Assembly: GCA_013203415.1 (NCBI GenBank)
Contig: JABMQE010000026.1
Location: forward strand, 1-21,879
DNA: 21,879 nucleotides
Source: Candidatus Falkowiibacteriota bacterium
Lineage (GTDB): Bacteria; Patescibacteriota; Patescibacteriia; UBA2591; JABMQE01
Direction: 5' to 3'
Made by a program: the position numbers and the translations under genes. The stretch's first letter is position 1, and each line of letters begins with the position of its first letter. The notes beneath the pieces are model-generated. The model was given only the letters and a program-made list of their open reading frames with translations, was not told the DNA's origin and did no database searches. Positions 1 to 8,015 of the stretch are shown piece by piece.

Positions 1-32
1 CCCCACAACCCTCCCTTTTTATATATATTAAA

Positions 33-1103
33 TCATCCTCCCAAAAAGTCAAGTAATACATCATAAAAACATTTAAGAGAGGCCTTATTTACCCATTCTT
101 TTTCCTGATGATCCCCGCCGCCATCCGGCCTAAAAAGGACTGCCGGAATTTTATTATCAGTAAAAAACACCGCATCACTAGTACCGCACTCCCTCACCAG
201 TTTAGCCTTTTTTTTAGTAACTTTTTTTACAGAGTCCTCTAACCGCCTTAAATAAAAATTCTTGCCAGAGACATTTAAAGGCCCGTTCTCTGCCAATGTT
301 TCCAAACGATAACCATCTTTTAAAATATTTCTTATCTCTTTGATAATCCCGTCCTTATCTCTGTTATTTACATACCTGATATCAAAGTATAAACAAACCT
401 CGCGGGCTGTCTGATTTGCGGCCTCCCCGCCAATAATTTTAGTTAAATTTAAGCTGGTTTTCCAATCATCCTTATCTTTAGGATTTGGAAATTTTGTTAA
501 CAATTTCTTATACAAAAAAACCGCCGCTTTTATAGGATCATTTGCCTGCCATGGTTTAGAAGCATGGGCGCTTTTTCCTAAAATTGTAACTTTAATCTGT
601 AAAAAGCCCTTCTGGTAAATAACAATTTCTGTGCTGCTGCCGCCATCAGGCAAAATAGCAAAATTTGCTTTATAACCCATCTTCTCAACCAAATATTTAG
701 TGGACAAACCATCAATTTCCTCATCCGAGGTTATAAATATTGCGACTTTCAAATTATTATTTTTCCTTAGATAATCACGGATAGCAAAAATAGAAGCTGC
801 CAGAGAGGCCTTCATATCAAAAACCCCTCGACCATACATCTTGCTGCCATTAATTTTTAGTTTAAAATTTTCACCCTTAGCAGGAACCACATCTATATGG
901 CCAGCCAAAATAAAATCTACTTTTTTGTTTTTCGCATTGCTTAAAACTAATATCGGCCGGTTCTTAAAGCTATATCTTTTAATAAAAAAATCCCGGGAAA
1001 ACTTTTTCTCTATTATTCTCAAACACTTTTTCTTTTCTCCTGTCCTGTCTTCAGTGGTTTGACATTTAATTAGTTTTTGCAAAAAATTAATAATCTCGTT
1101 CAT
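33..1103 (-). CDS. M20-family zinc metallopeptidase (ArgE/DapE/ACY1-like)
   Basis: Predicted cytoplasmic di-zinc amidohydrolase cleaving a peptide or N-acyl amino acid. The M20 metal ligands are visible: H69 and D71 in GHIDVVPA, bridging D96 in GRGVFDMKAS, the catalytic pair E128-E129 in TSDEE, D153 in LPDGG, and a late His in GGGDHQEKEW. The middle (SAHASKPW) matches the dimerisation or lid domain of the family. At 356 aa it is slightly short for M20 but complete. The ATG start lies 12 nt after the stop of the epimerase gene, so the two form an operon. No strong SD is visible. Its product is AT-rich and Lys-rich like the pro genes and unlike the neighbouring GC-richer block. The substrate cannot be told from sequence; pairing with a dipeptide epimerase suggests a dipeptidase (inference). 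Confidence 0.88.
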   Translation of the reverse strand: MNEIINFLQKLIKCQTTEDRTGEKKKCLRIIEKKFSRDFFIKRYSFKNRPILVLSNAKNKKVDFILAGHIDVVPAKGENFKLKINGSKMYGRGVFDMKASLAASIFAIRDYLRKNNNLKVAIFITSDEEIDGLSTKYLVEKMGYKANFAILPDGGSSTEIVIYQKGFLQIKVTILGKSAHASKPWQANDPIKAAVFLYKKLLTKFPNPKDKDDWKTSLNLTKIIGGEAANQTAREVCLYFDIRYVNNRDKDGIIKEIRNILKDGYRLETLAENGPLNVSGKNFYLRRLEDSVKKVTKKKAKLVRECGTSDAVFFTDNKIPAVLFRPDGGGDHQEKEWVNKASLKCFYDVLLDFLGG

Positions 1104-1115
1104 AATTTTTAATTT

Positions 1116-2192
1116 TTATCCTTTTTTCTTTATTCCTAAACCAGCCCCTTGGGGAATAAACGCCTTATAACCCGAAAAGTTTAAACCTGTGAACATATCA
1201 TTTTTTACTCTCCCCGGCAGTGTCAAATCATAACTTATAAATCTGCCCAAACCCGCAAGCTGTAAATTCGCAGCCGTACCCAAAGCTGAATGTACCATAT
1301 CCCCCAGCATATAACCGATATTATACTTATCGCAGAAGCCAATCATTTTTAATGCTTCAAAAATACCTCCGCATTTAGCCAATTTAATGTTTACCAAATC
1401 TAAGGAATCTCTATTATACAAATTTTCTAAATCTAGGAGATTATGACAGCTCTCATCTGCCATAATAGGAATATTTGTCTTTTTTCTAATTTTAGCAAGA
1501 CCATCATAATCTTGATAATAAAGCGGCTGTTCTATCCACAAAATATTAAATTCCCTTAATTCCTTAATAATAGAAATAGCCAGCTCTGCCGATTCAAAGC
1601 CCTGATTCACATCCAGCCCTATTTTAATTTTAGGGTTAATATCATGAATTTTTTTTACTAATTTTATATCTTTGTCTTTGCCCAGGCCAATCTTAAACTT
1701 AAATAACTCAACCCCCTCCCCTAAGGCCTGCTTAATATTTTTTTCCAGTTGTCCTTTTTCTTCCTCTTTATAAGAAAATGTCTTTTGGGAAATAACATAC
1801 TTCTTTTTGTGTTCACCAAATAATTTATAAACTGGCAAAAATTTTAATTTGCCCAAAAGATCTAACAAGGCCATCTCTATGCCCGCCTTTAAGGCGCTAT
1901 TAGCATAAACATTTTCATTAATCTCTTGCATAATATTCTTTACATCCTCTAAATTAACAACCGATTTCTTTATCAACTTCGGTTTAATAATTTCCATAAT
2001 TTCCAAAGCTCCTGCCTGTGTTTCACCAGTGATATCCCAAGCCAAAGCCCCTTCGCCAAAGCCCTCCAATTCTTTGTTTGTCTTTATTACCACCAAAACA
2101 TAAGGCAAACAGTTAAGACAGGCCTTATAATAAGAAAAAGGTTGGGTCAGCTCTATATCTAATTTTTTAACTATCACATCGGTTATTAGCAT
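1116..2192 (-). CDS. Enolase-superfamily dipeptide epimerase (L-Ala-D/L-Glu epimerase-like)
   Basis: Member of the muconate lactonizing subgroup of the enolase superfamily. The KxK motif K165-F-K167, the metal ligands D194 (GLDVNQ), E221 (WIEQP) and D246 (ADES), and the second base K270 (NIKLAKCGG) are all in place in a 358-aa protein of normal length. This two-lysine layout is that of 1,1-proton-transfer dipeptide epimerases such as YcjG/YkfB, which invert the D-Glu of murein-derived Ala-Glu. The adjacent M20 peptidase could then hydrolyse the L,L-dipeptide, which fits peptidoglycan peptide recycling (inference). The ATG start follows closely the terminator of the upstream operon, so it needs its own promoter, which I could not pin down. 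The specific dipeptide is unknown. Confidence 0.85.
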   Translation of the reverse strand: MLITDVIVKKLDIELTQPFSYYKACLNCLPYVLVVIKTNKELEGFGEGALAWDITGETQAGALEIMEIIKPKLIKKSVVNLEDVKNIMQEINENVYANSALKAGIEMALLDLLGKLKFLPVYKLFGEHKKKYVISQKTFSYKEEEKGQLEKNIKQALGEGVELFKFKIGLGKDKDIKLVKKIHDINPKIKIGLDVNQGFESAELAISIIKELREFNILWIEQPLYYQDYDGLAKIRKKTNIPIMADESCHNLLDLENLYNRDSLDLVNIKLAKCGGIFEALKMIGFCDKYNIGYMLGDMVHSALGTAANLQLAGLGRFISYDLTLPGRVKNDMFTGLNFSGYKAFIPQGAGLGIKKKG

Positions 2193-2207
2193 ACTGATAA
2201 GATATCA

Positions 2208-2250
2208 TTAAAAAATCAAAAAAACAAGGGTAACCCTTAGGCTACCCTTG
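2208..2250 (-). terminator. Intrinsic terminator of the argS/PLP/ATP-grasp operon
   Basis: An 8-bp inverted repeat (CAAGGGTA at 2225-2232, TACCCTTG at 2243-2250) with a 10-nt loop is followed on the minus strand by TTTTTTTGATTTTTTAA. It lies about 20 nt past the ATP-grasp stop and marks the left edge of the GC-richer block. Confidence 0.88.
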
Positions 2251-2271
2251 CGCGTCTGTCCCTCTCGAGGA

Positions 2272-3486
2272 CTATATCATATCCCTTGCCCTCCCTAAGG
2301 CATCCCTTGCCTCTTCCTTCGATTTGTGAGAAATTCCAGTGATATCCAAATATCCGAACTGGATAACCCCCGGATTTGTCACGACTACGAACGGATTAGA
2401 TTCGCTGGGAGTAAGCAATCCGGACAGCTTACTCCTTACGTACTCGAACGAACCCCCCTCAGAAAACCGGCAATGTTCATGCCAGAAATACTTACTGGTC
2501 CCCCCAAAATGAATCCCAGAAAGCCTCTGGGCCATATCATGTATGTAGATTATCGCTCCTTTCCGCGGGTTGAAATCTACCCAATGGATGCCCCCAGAGC
2601 TATCTATGATTATATCACAGCAGAAAAATCCAAGCGCCTCGTTTTGGACCAGAAATGGCCCCAGTGTCTCCGTTAATTGGGACACTATAAGATCTCGGAT
2701 TTGGCAAGAAAGGTCTGCTGGCGAAGAGGTCCCCGCATAGCTGAAGTTCCTGGAAAGTTGATTAAACAGGTCGATAATTCTGATATTACCCCTATTATCA
2801 ATTTCCCAGTGTATAGATACTTCAGCCACCTTATGAATCAACTCCTCTACCAAAAATCTTTCGCCAAAACCCCTAACAACAGGAACAGCGGCCGTTAGAT
2901 CAGCCGAATCCCCCACCTTCACCATTCCTCCGCACGATACCCCCCCGGTTCCATCATCGACCTTAACAAGAACCTCTAATCCTTGGCCCAGAAAGGTCAT
3001 TACTTCTCCAGAGAGATCACTTACGCCCTTACAAACAACCCAGGGTGCCGTAGGCAATCCGATATCTCGACAAAGCTCCTTGAAAGCAAGCTTATGAGAC
3101 AAAGGAATAGACACCTCAAAATTGCAGTATGGTTGTATGCCGGTCTCTAAAGCCAATCGCCTCTCTGCATCACCGATACAGAAGAACTCAAGCCTTGCAA
3201 GATCACTCCTTGTCAGAGCGCTTATCTCCCCCAGAACCGCTTCGTTACGTAATATGAGCTCCGACAAGGTATACCGAGGGTCAAATGGCCCTACGGTAAA
3301 CAGGCGAGGAATGCTAAACCCCAGTCCTTGCCAATAATCCAAGTAACCTGGATTAATTGGGTTAGTAGTGATCACTATATCCCCCTCGCCTACCTGACAC
3401 AGCCCCCCTCGTTGGTCATAATTCTGCTCCAATTCAACCCCCCTAAAAAGCCTATTACTCTGGGAATCAACAATGATCCTAATCAT
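2272..3486 (-). CDS. ATP-grasp amino-acid/peptide ligase
   Basis: Predicted ATP-dependent carboxylate-amine ligase of 404 aa. Residues about 1-125 look like a pre-ATP-grasp region. ATP-grasp features follow: K132 in HKLAFK, K175 and the Gly-rich loop in VKVDDGTGG, E214-E215 in FLVEEL, D291 in CCDIIID, and the metal/phosphate signature D304-x-N306-P-R308 (WVDFNPRKG). This order fits peptide-bond-forming ATP-grasp enzymes, possibly the PGM1/pheganomycin-ligase group, but I cannot verify the subfamily. The gene overlaps the preceding PLP enzyme by 8 nt (ATG inside GATGATTAG), which implies translational coupling and a shared pathway. A terminator follows. Substrates are unknown; arginine or a product of the PLP enzyme is a reasonable guess. 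Confidence 0.72.
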   Translation of the reverse strand: MIRIIVDSQSNRLFRGVELEQNYDQRGGLCQVGEGDIVITTNPINPGYLDYWQGLGFSIPRLFTVGPFDPRYTLSELILRNEAVLGEISALTRSDLARLEFFCIGDAERRLALETGIQPYCNFEVSIPLSHKLAFKELCRDIGLPTAPWVVCKGVSDLSGEVMTFLGQGLEVLVKVDDGTGGVSCGGMVKVGDSADLTAAVPVVRGFGERFLVEELIHKVAEVSIHWEIDNRGNIRIIDLFNQLSRNFSYAGTSSPADLSCQIRDLIVSQLTETLGPFLVQNEALGFFCCDIIIDSSGGIHWVDFNPRKGAIIYIHDMAQRLSGIHFGGTSKYFWHEHCRFSEGGSFEYVRSKLSGLLTPSESNPFVVVTNPGVIQFGYLDITGISHKSKEEARDALGRARDMI

Positions 3487-4735
3487 CCACCACCATCCTT
3501 TCTGTCCGGGTGATTATCCGGTCTTTTAGCTCTGCTACCGAAATACCCTTGTCCACAAATATCACTCCTCCCACATCATTCTCATTGTTGGTTATCAAAT
3601 CTGGACGACTACTTCGAGCACTCTCTATCAACCTATCCGAAATCTCAGGAACAAGCCTTCTTATACCACAGACATCCTTAACACCATGTCCAGTAAAGGC
3701 AATCAAAAGGGTATCAGAAGACCCAAATCTCCTTTGATGTTTTATAGCTGCCCCTAAACCCATAATACCGGTCGGCTCTGGAATAACTCCTTTCTCTATA
3801 AGGTTATCATCTTTACTAAGAAGTAAATATGCTTCCCTTAGATCTTGGTTTGTCAAACCACCAAGAGGAAAGCCATCAGACAACCTAATTGCCTGGATTA
3901 GTTGGGGCATGCTATAACTAGCTATAGCAATCGAGCCCTCTGCCGCATCTATAGTGCTTTCCATAACCAAAAAATCATCATACTCCCTTACCAACACCTC
4001 CTCTGCAAAAGCCCTCTCTGTTGGAAATGCCCCTTGCATGCCAACCGGAATAATCCTTGGCATAGGAAGAGACAACTGATCAAAACCCAAAACAAATCCG
4101 GCTAAATAACTGCCATTGCCCACGCCAGCGATAACATAGTCAGGAGATAAACCAGATTCAACCACCTGATTAGCCACCGGGCAAAAACCAGGCAGCAACA
4201 ACTCATTACTCACATTTGCATTATAGATCTCTTCGAAGCTCATATCCGCAACGAGAGTATAGACATCTTCGAATATCGCCCCCTCAACCCCTACTGCTAA
4301 AACATCAGGTAATGACGACAAAAAAGCCAATTTAGAAGAAGATGCTGGAGCAAATACGACTGCCCCTGCCCCGTTCTTCTTGGCATATTTTGCCAAAGAC
4401 ACCGCATGGTTGCCAGAAGACACAACGAAGAAAAGCCCAAACCCATCTTGTAAACCGAGCATAACAGCCCTTTCTACGCTGTAATCTTTCATACTGCCCG
4501 AAAAGTTCTGTCCCTCATCTCTGATATATACTTTGCCGACTCCTAATGCTTCGGCAAGAATACTGGATTCATAAGTAGGAACATCCCATAAATCACGACT
4601 TGGTATCTTGGAGACAGACAGCGGCCACATAAACCCATAATGCCCCAAGGGCTTATGATGTCGGTTTTTATGGCCTTCGATTTCAGTCCCCCCTACCACA
4701 TCCTGACAAAACAAACATAGATATTTATTGTCCAT
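3479..4735 (-). CDS. Threonine synthase-like PLP enzyme (fold type II)
   Basis: Pyridoxal-phosphate beta-family enzyme of 418 aa. The PLP-binding lysine is K83 in SGSMKDYSVERA. The substrate loop is SSGNHA (106-111), the phosphate-binding glycine loop GVGNGS (204-209), and the C-terminal FTGHGVKD (347-354) closely resembles the threonine synthase TGHGLKDP motif. The usual SFKDRG around the lysine is changed to SMKDYS, so it may catalyse another beta/gamma elimination or replacement. The N-terminus carries C7-x2-C10-x11-H22-x3-H26, a zinc-finger-like pattern. About 40 C-terminal residues lie beyond the usual core. The gene is downstream of argS and overlaps the ATP-grasp ligase. An AGGAGG lies about 10 nt before the ATG. 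Confidence 0.8.
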   Translation of the reverse strand: MDNKYLCLFCQDVVGGTEIEGHKNRHHKPLGHYGFMWPLSVSKIPSRDLWDVPTYESSILAEALGVGKVYIRDEGQNFSGSMKDYSVERAVMLGLQDGFGLFFVVSSGNHAVSLAKYAKKNGAGAVVFAPASSSKLAFLSSLPDVLAVGVEGAIFEDVYTLVADMSFEEIYNANVSNELLLPGFCPVANQVVESGLSPDYVIAGVGNGSYLAGFVLGFDQLSLPMPRIIPVGMQGAFPTERAFAEEVLVREYDDFLVMESTIDAAEGSIAIASYSMPQLIQAIRLSDGFPLGGLTNQDLREAYLLLSKDDNLIEKGVIPEPTGIMGLGAAIKHQRRFGSSDTLLIAFTGHGVKDVCGIRRLVPEISDRLIESARSSRPDLITNNENDVGGVIFVDKGISVAELKDRIITRTERMVVDD

Positions 4736-4765
4736 CTCCAGTCATCCTCCTCTTTCTAAGATTCA

Positions 4766-4802
4766 GGTGGTGCCTAGCTGCGTTACCGAGCTAGACACCA
4801 CC
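4766..4802. other. Intercistronic hairpin between argS and the PLP gene
   Basis: GGTGGTG at 4766-4772 pairs with CACCACC at 4796-4802, and CTAGCT pairs with AGCTAG inside, leaving a loop of about 9 nt. No U-tract follows on either strand, so it is not a classic terminator. It may be an mRNA-stabilising or processing hairpin that sets unequal expression of argS and the downstream pair. Confidence 0.6.
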
Positions 4803-4808
4803 ACAGAA

Positions 4809-6563
4809 CTACATCTCCTGAAGCACCCCGATTCCCAGAAGCGCCAACCCATTCTTGATAACAGTCGCCACCGAGGAAACCAGAGCCAAACGGGCCTTCG
4901 TGGTACCTTCGTCTCCTGCATCAAGGACCGAATGCTTGTGATAAAACTGGTTGAAGGCCCTTGCCAACCCGTAAACGAAGTTGGCAATCCGAACCGGGTT
5001 CAAGTCGCGAGCCGCGCTCGCCACCTCATCCGGAAACTGAATCAACTGCCGGATCAGCACCCGCTCCTCTGGGTTGCCCAAGCTCGAGAAATCTACTCCC
5101 GCATCCGAGGTTATACCAGAATCCAGAGCATTGCGCACAATCCCGCAAATCCGGGCATAGGCATACTGGCAGTAAGGACCAGTCCGGCCTTCGAACGAGA
5201 TGGATTTCTCCGGGTCAAAATGGATATCAGACCCTGGATCAACCTGAAGCAAATGAAACTTAATCGCCCCAAGTCCAATCACCCTTGCCCTAAGTCCAAC
5301 CTCCTCCGCCGGCAGAGAAACCTTATCACGCGCCCGTATCTCTACTCCTGCCAACCTTTCCATTCTCTGCATCAGATCGTCAGCGTCTATCACCTTCCCT
5401 TCCCTGGACTTCATCTTCCCTTCAGGCAAATAAACCATGCCATAGGAAAGATGAAAACAATCCTTTGCCCATTCATAGCCGAGCATCTCAAGAATTGCAA
5501 ACAGGCTCCTAAAGTGGTGGTTCTGCTCGTTACCAACTACATAGATGGAGTGGGTCAGGCCATACTCGTCAAACTTGATCTTGGCCGTACCCAGGTCCTG
5601 CGTCATATAGACGCTCGTTCCATCCGCCCGAAGCAGAGTGGACTGCTTAAGAGCGCCGTGCTGATCCCGCCCGAATTCCTCTGGCAAAGTTAAAACACAG
5701 GCACCCTCGTCGTTTCGGAAAATCACTCCGCTCTCAAGCCCGGCTTCGATAATATCCTTGCCGAGCTTGTAAGTGTTACTCTCGTAGTAAAACGTATCAA
5801 ACTCCAACCCGAACCACTCGTACGTTTCACCAAATCCAGCATACACCCAGTCGTTCATAGTCCGCCACAACTCGACAATCTCGAGGTCTCCGGCCTCCCA
5901 TTGCTGAAGCATGGTCTGCACTTCTTCTTCCAGGCGGACATCTGCCTTAGCTTCCTTGCTGTAGCGTACATACCATTCCCCAACGAAGTGATCGCCTTTA
6001 GAGCCCGTGGACTCCGGTGTCGCGCCATCTGCCCACTTCGACCAAGCCAGCATGCTCTTGCAGATATGAACCCCTCGGTCATTGACCAAGTTCGCCTTAA
6101 CCACTTCCTGGCCTGTGGCCTCAAGCAGGGCAGAAACTGCCATGCCAATAGCACCATTCCGCAGATGGCCCAGATGCAAGGGCTTGTTCGTGTTCGGCGA
6201 TAGATATTCCACCATCACCTTCTGGCCTTTCCCTGCCTGGGAATTGCCAAAAGCATCTCCCATAGCGATAACCTTTCTGCAGACATCGCCGAAGAGCGCA
6301 ACCGGAGCTATTCGAAAATTCAGATAAGGCCCGACTGCTGTTACCTCCTGGATAGTATCATCCAGAGAAATCTCTTCGGCCAAGAGGTTAGCAATATCAT
6401 TCGGGGATCGCCGAAATGCTTGGGCCATAGGAAAACACCCAATCGAAAAATCTCCCATCTCTGCGTCCGGAGGGAACCCCAGCTTAAGACCCTCTGGCTT
6501 TATGCCAAAAAGCTCCAAAGCCGCGCGCTCAACCTCAACCAGTACTCTAGATGCGATACTCAT
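4809..6563 (-). CDS. argS: Arginyl-tRNA synthetase
   Basis: Class I aminoacyl-tRNA synthetase charging tRNA-Arg. The 584-aa product has the N-terminal additional domain (1-110), the HIGH equivalent H130-L-G-H133 after VEYLSPNTNKPL, the KMSKS equivalent KMKSREG (383-389), and a DALR-type anticodon-binding domain ending in GLALLGIGVLQEM, as normal ArgRS does. I chose the ATG at 6563 because AGGAG ends about 7 nt upstream; a TTG two codons earlier sits too close to that SD. It heads a minus-strand operon with the PLP and ATP-grasp genes and is divergent from argE/argA-like genes. It may be the only argS of the cell or a second, pathway-linked copy; the window cannot tell. Confidence 0.95.
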   Translation of the reverse strand: MSIASRVLVEVERAALELFGIKPEGLKLGFPPDAEMGDFSIGCFPMAQAFRRSPNDIANLLAEEISLDDTIQEVTAVGPYLNFRIAPVALFGDVCRKVIAMGDAFGNSQAGKGQKVMVEYLSPNTNKPLHLGHLRNGAIGMAVSALLEATGQEVVKANLVNDRGVHICKSMLAWSKWADGATPESTGSKGDHFVGEWYVRYSKEAKADVRLEEEVQTMLQQWEAGDLEIVELWRTMNDWVYAGFGETYEWFGLEFDTFYYESNTYKLGKDIIEAGLESGVIFRNDEGACVLTLPEEFGRDQHGALKQSTLLRADGTSVYMTQDLGTAKIKFDEYGLTHSIYVVGNEQNHHFRSLFAILEMLGYEWAKDCFHLSYGMVYLPEGKMKSREGKVIDADDLMQRMERLAGVEIRARDKVSLPAEEVGLRARVIGLGAIKFHLLQVDPGSDIHFDPEKSISFEGRTGPYCQYAYARICGIVRNALDSGITSDAGVDFSSLGNPEERVLIRQLIQFPDEVASAARDLNPVRIANFVYGLARAFNQFYHKHSVLDAGDEGTTKARLALVSSVATVIKNGLALLGIGVLQEM

Positions 6564-6634
6564 AAACAACTCTCCTTTCTGGTTTGTTCCCGACTAACTA
6601 AATTCCTTCTATCTAGAGAATTTTCAATGAACCA

Positions 6635-6654
6635 TTATGCCTAAATTAGCATAA
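6635..6654. promoter_or_regulatory. Inverted repeat over the predicted argS transcription start
   Basis: TTATGC (6635-6640) and GCATAA (6649-6654) are a perfect inverted repeat around an 8-nt AT-rich centre, placed where the argS transcript should start. It could be an operator. It does not match the ArgR box I know. Confidence 0.35.
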
Positions 6655-6658
6655 AATA

Positions 6659-6687
6659 AAATTAGCACAGACACGAAGAAAAGTCAA
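6659..6687 (-). promoter_or_regulatory. Promoter of the argS operon
   Basis: On the minus strand TTGACT (6682-6687), a 17-nt spacer and TAATTT (6659-6664) preceded by TGC (extended -10). It lies about 95 nt upstream of the argS ATG, back to back with the plus-strand promoter 14 bp away. Confidence 0.6.
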
Positions 6688-6701
6688 TTATTTAACTATC
6701 C

Positions 6702-6729
6702 TTGACATTTTCTTTATTTGTGTTAGGGT
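6702..6729 (+). promoter_or_regulatory. Promoter of the ArgE/ArgA-like operon
   Basis: Consensus -35 TTGACA (6702-6707), 16-nt spacer, weak -10 TAGGGT (6724-6729) with an extended -10 TG at 6721-6722. A start near 6736 gives a leader of about 105 nt containing the hairpin at 6793-6825. Confidence 0.5.
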
Positions 6730-6792
6730 TAAACCAGAAAATAAACACCAGATAGCCCCTTAGATTCAAAAGATTCTCATGTTCCAAATCCA

Positions 6793-6825
6793 GTTAAATC
6801 GCCTTCAAAAATCATGCGATTTAAC
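6793..6825 (+). promoter_or_regulatory. Leader hairpin just upstream of the ArgE-like SD
   Basis: Perfect 10-bp inverted repeat GTTAAATCGC (6793-6802) / GCGATTTAAC (6816-6825) with a 13-nt loop. The strong SD AGGAGGT (6831-6837) follows 5 nt later. There is no U-tract, so it is more likely an mRNA-stability or translation-control structure, or a palindromic operator. Confidence 0.5.
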
Positions 6826-6843
6826 CAAAAAGGAGGTAGCCAG

Positions 6844-8013
6844 ATGGAACTAGTAGAGCTCACTCGAAAGCTGGTCGGATTCGATACCAGCCAAGGCCAA
6901 AGTACTCGGCCAATGGCCGACTTCGTGTCCGAATACTGCGAGGCAGCTGGATTCACAGTCACCCAGTATCCGTACGAAGTCGCCGCTGTCGAGATGGTCA
7001 ACGTGGTCGCCATGAAAGGCGGCGAAGAAAGCGCTCTCGCCTTAAGCGGCCACATGGATACAGTCAAGACCGACCATGGCGAATGGCGGACCGATCCGCA
7101 CGTCCTAACCCAAAAAGGAGACAAATACTATGGTTTAGGCGTGGCAGATATGAAGCTCTTCCTCGCCATCGCCATGAAAGCCGGCGAAACTATCAGTGCA
7201 GCAGAGCTTACGAACCCATTCGCTCTCTACTTCACCAGCAACGAAGAGGTTGGCTGCCTTGGCGCCCGAGATCTGGTTCATCAAGAGGGCTTCAAGATTG
7301 CTCCCTCTGTCGTGATCGGCGAGCCAACGTCTCTCATCCCCATCAATCACCATAAGGGATACATGTACCTCACCATATCCCTTAAAGATAAAACCAAAGG
7401 TAAAAATGGAGATGAAAGCAGACACAGCTCCGATCCGAGAAAAGTACGAAATGTAGTCGAGCTGGGCCTGCCCCTGGTCTTAGCTGCGCTAAACGATATC
7501 AAGCAACGACTCGAGGCCGTGGAAGACATCAATTTCGACCCGCCTTACCCAACCATGAATGTCGGTGTTGTGACAACTGGCGAAGAAGCCGCTAAAAACA
7601 TCATTCCTAAACACTGCCAGATTGAACTTGATATCCGGCCAGTGCCGGACCAGGATGTTGAAGGGCTCTTCAGCGTAGTTCAAAGGGTAGTAACCAGGGC
7701 GGTGGCCAAAGTCAAAGATATCGAGGTCCAGGTACGGTACGGCCGAGCCCCAACCCCGCCAATGAAAACTTCAGCAGAAGCTCCAATCGTCAAGCTAGCT
7801 TCCGAACTTGGCGGCCACGACCCAAAGTCTGTCTGCTACAACACCGAAGGCGGAATCTTTAACCTCAACGGCGCCCAGTCAGTTGTTTGGGGGCCTGCCA
7901 ACAAAGAGCAAATTCATAAGCCAAACGAATACGCTGATACTAGCTGGTTCGAGCAGGAAACTGTAGAGAAATTCATCACCCTAATCCGGCAAACATGCTG
8001 CGGAGGTGAATAG
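6844..8013 (+). CDS. M20 deacetylase, ArgE-like (acetylornithine deacetylase type)
   Basis: Predicted di-zinc N-acyl amino acid hydrolase of 389 aa. Visible ligands: H70 and D72 in SGHMDTVKTD, D102 in YGLGVADMK, catalytic E134-E135 in TSNEE, E160 in IGEPTS, and His in QIHKPNEYA near the end, a hallmark of the ArgE branch. RHSSDP (193-198) corresponds to the lid motif of the family. I chose the ATG at 6844 because AGGAGGT lies 6 nt upstream. The longer frame from 6814 starts inside the leader hairpin. The ArgA-like gene begins 2 nt after its stop. ArgE normally releases ornithine from N-acetylornithine; with no argB, argC or argD here, another N-acetyl amino acid is possible. Unlike the M20 gene at the left edge, it is GC-richer. 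Confidence 0.87.
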   Translation: MELVELTRKLVGFDTSQGQSTRPMADFVSEYCEAAGFTVTQYPYEVAAVEMVNVVAMKGGEESALALSGHMDTVKTDHGEWRTDPHVLTQKGDKYYGLGVADMKLFLAIAMKAGETISAAELTNPFALYFTSNEEVGCLGARDLVHQEGFKIAPSVVIGEPTSLIPINHHKGYMYLTISLKDKTKGKNGDESRHSSDPRKVRNVVELGLPLVLAALNDIKQRLEAVEDINFDPPYPTMNVGVVTTGEEAAKNIIPKHCQIELDIRPVPDQDVEGLFSVVQRVVTRAVAKVKDIEVQVRYGRAPTPPMKTSAEAPIVKLASELGGHDPKSVCYNTEGGIFNLNGAQSVVWGPANKEQIHKPNEYADTSWFEQETVEKFITLIRQTCCGGE

Positions 8014-8015
8014 AC

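Noticed and set aside
4728..5693. A 321-codon open frame on the plus strand
   Set aside because: It lies antisense to argS and the start of the PLP gene, both strongly supported by motifs; its product has no recognisable domain and is a frame shadow of GC-richer coding DNA.
6814..6843. Ten-codon upstream extension of the ArgE-like protein
   Set aside because: The upstream ATG lies within the leader hairpin and has no SD, whereas AGGAGGT is ideally placed for the ATG at 6844.
6779..6853. A 24-codon upstream ORF overlapping the ArgE-like start
   Set aside because: No SD, no enrichment of arginine or other relevant codons beyond two Arg, and it runs through the hairpin and the real SD. Probably chance.
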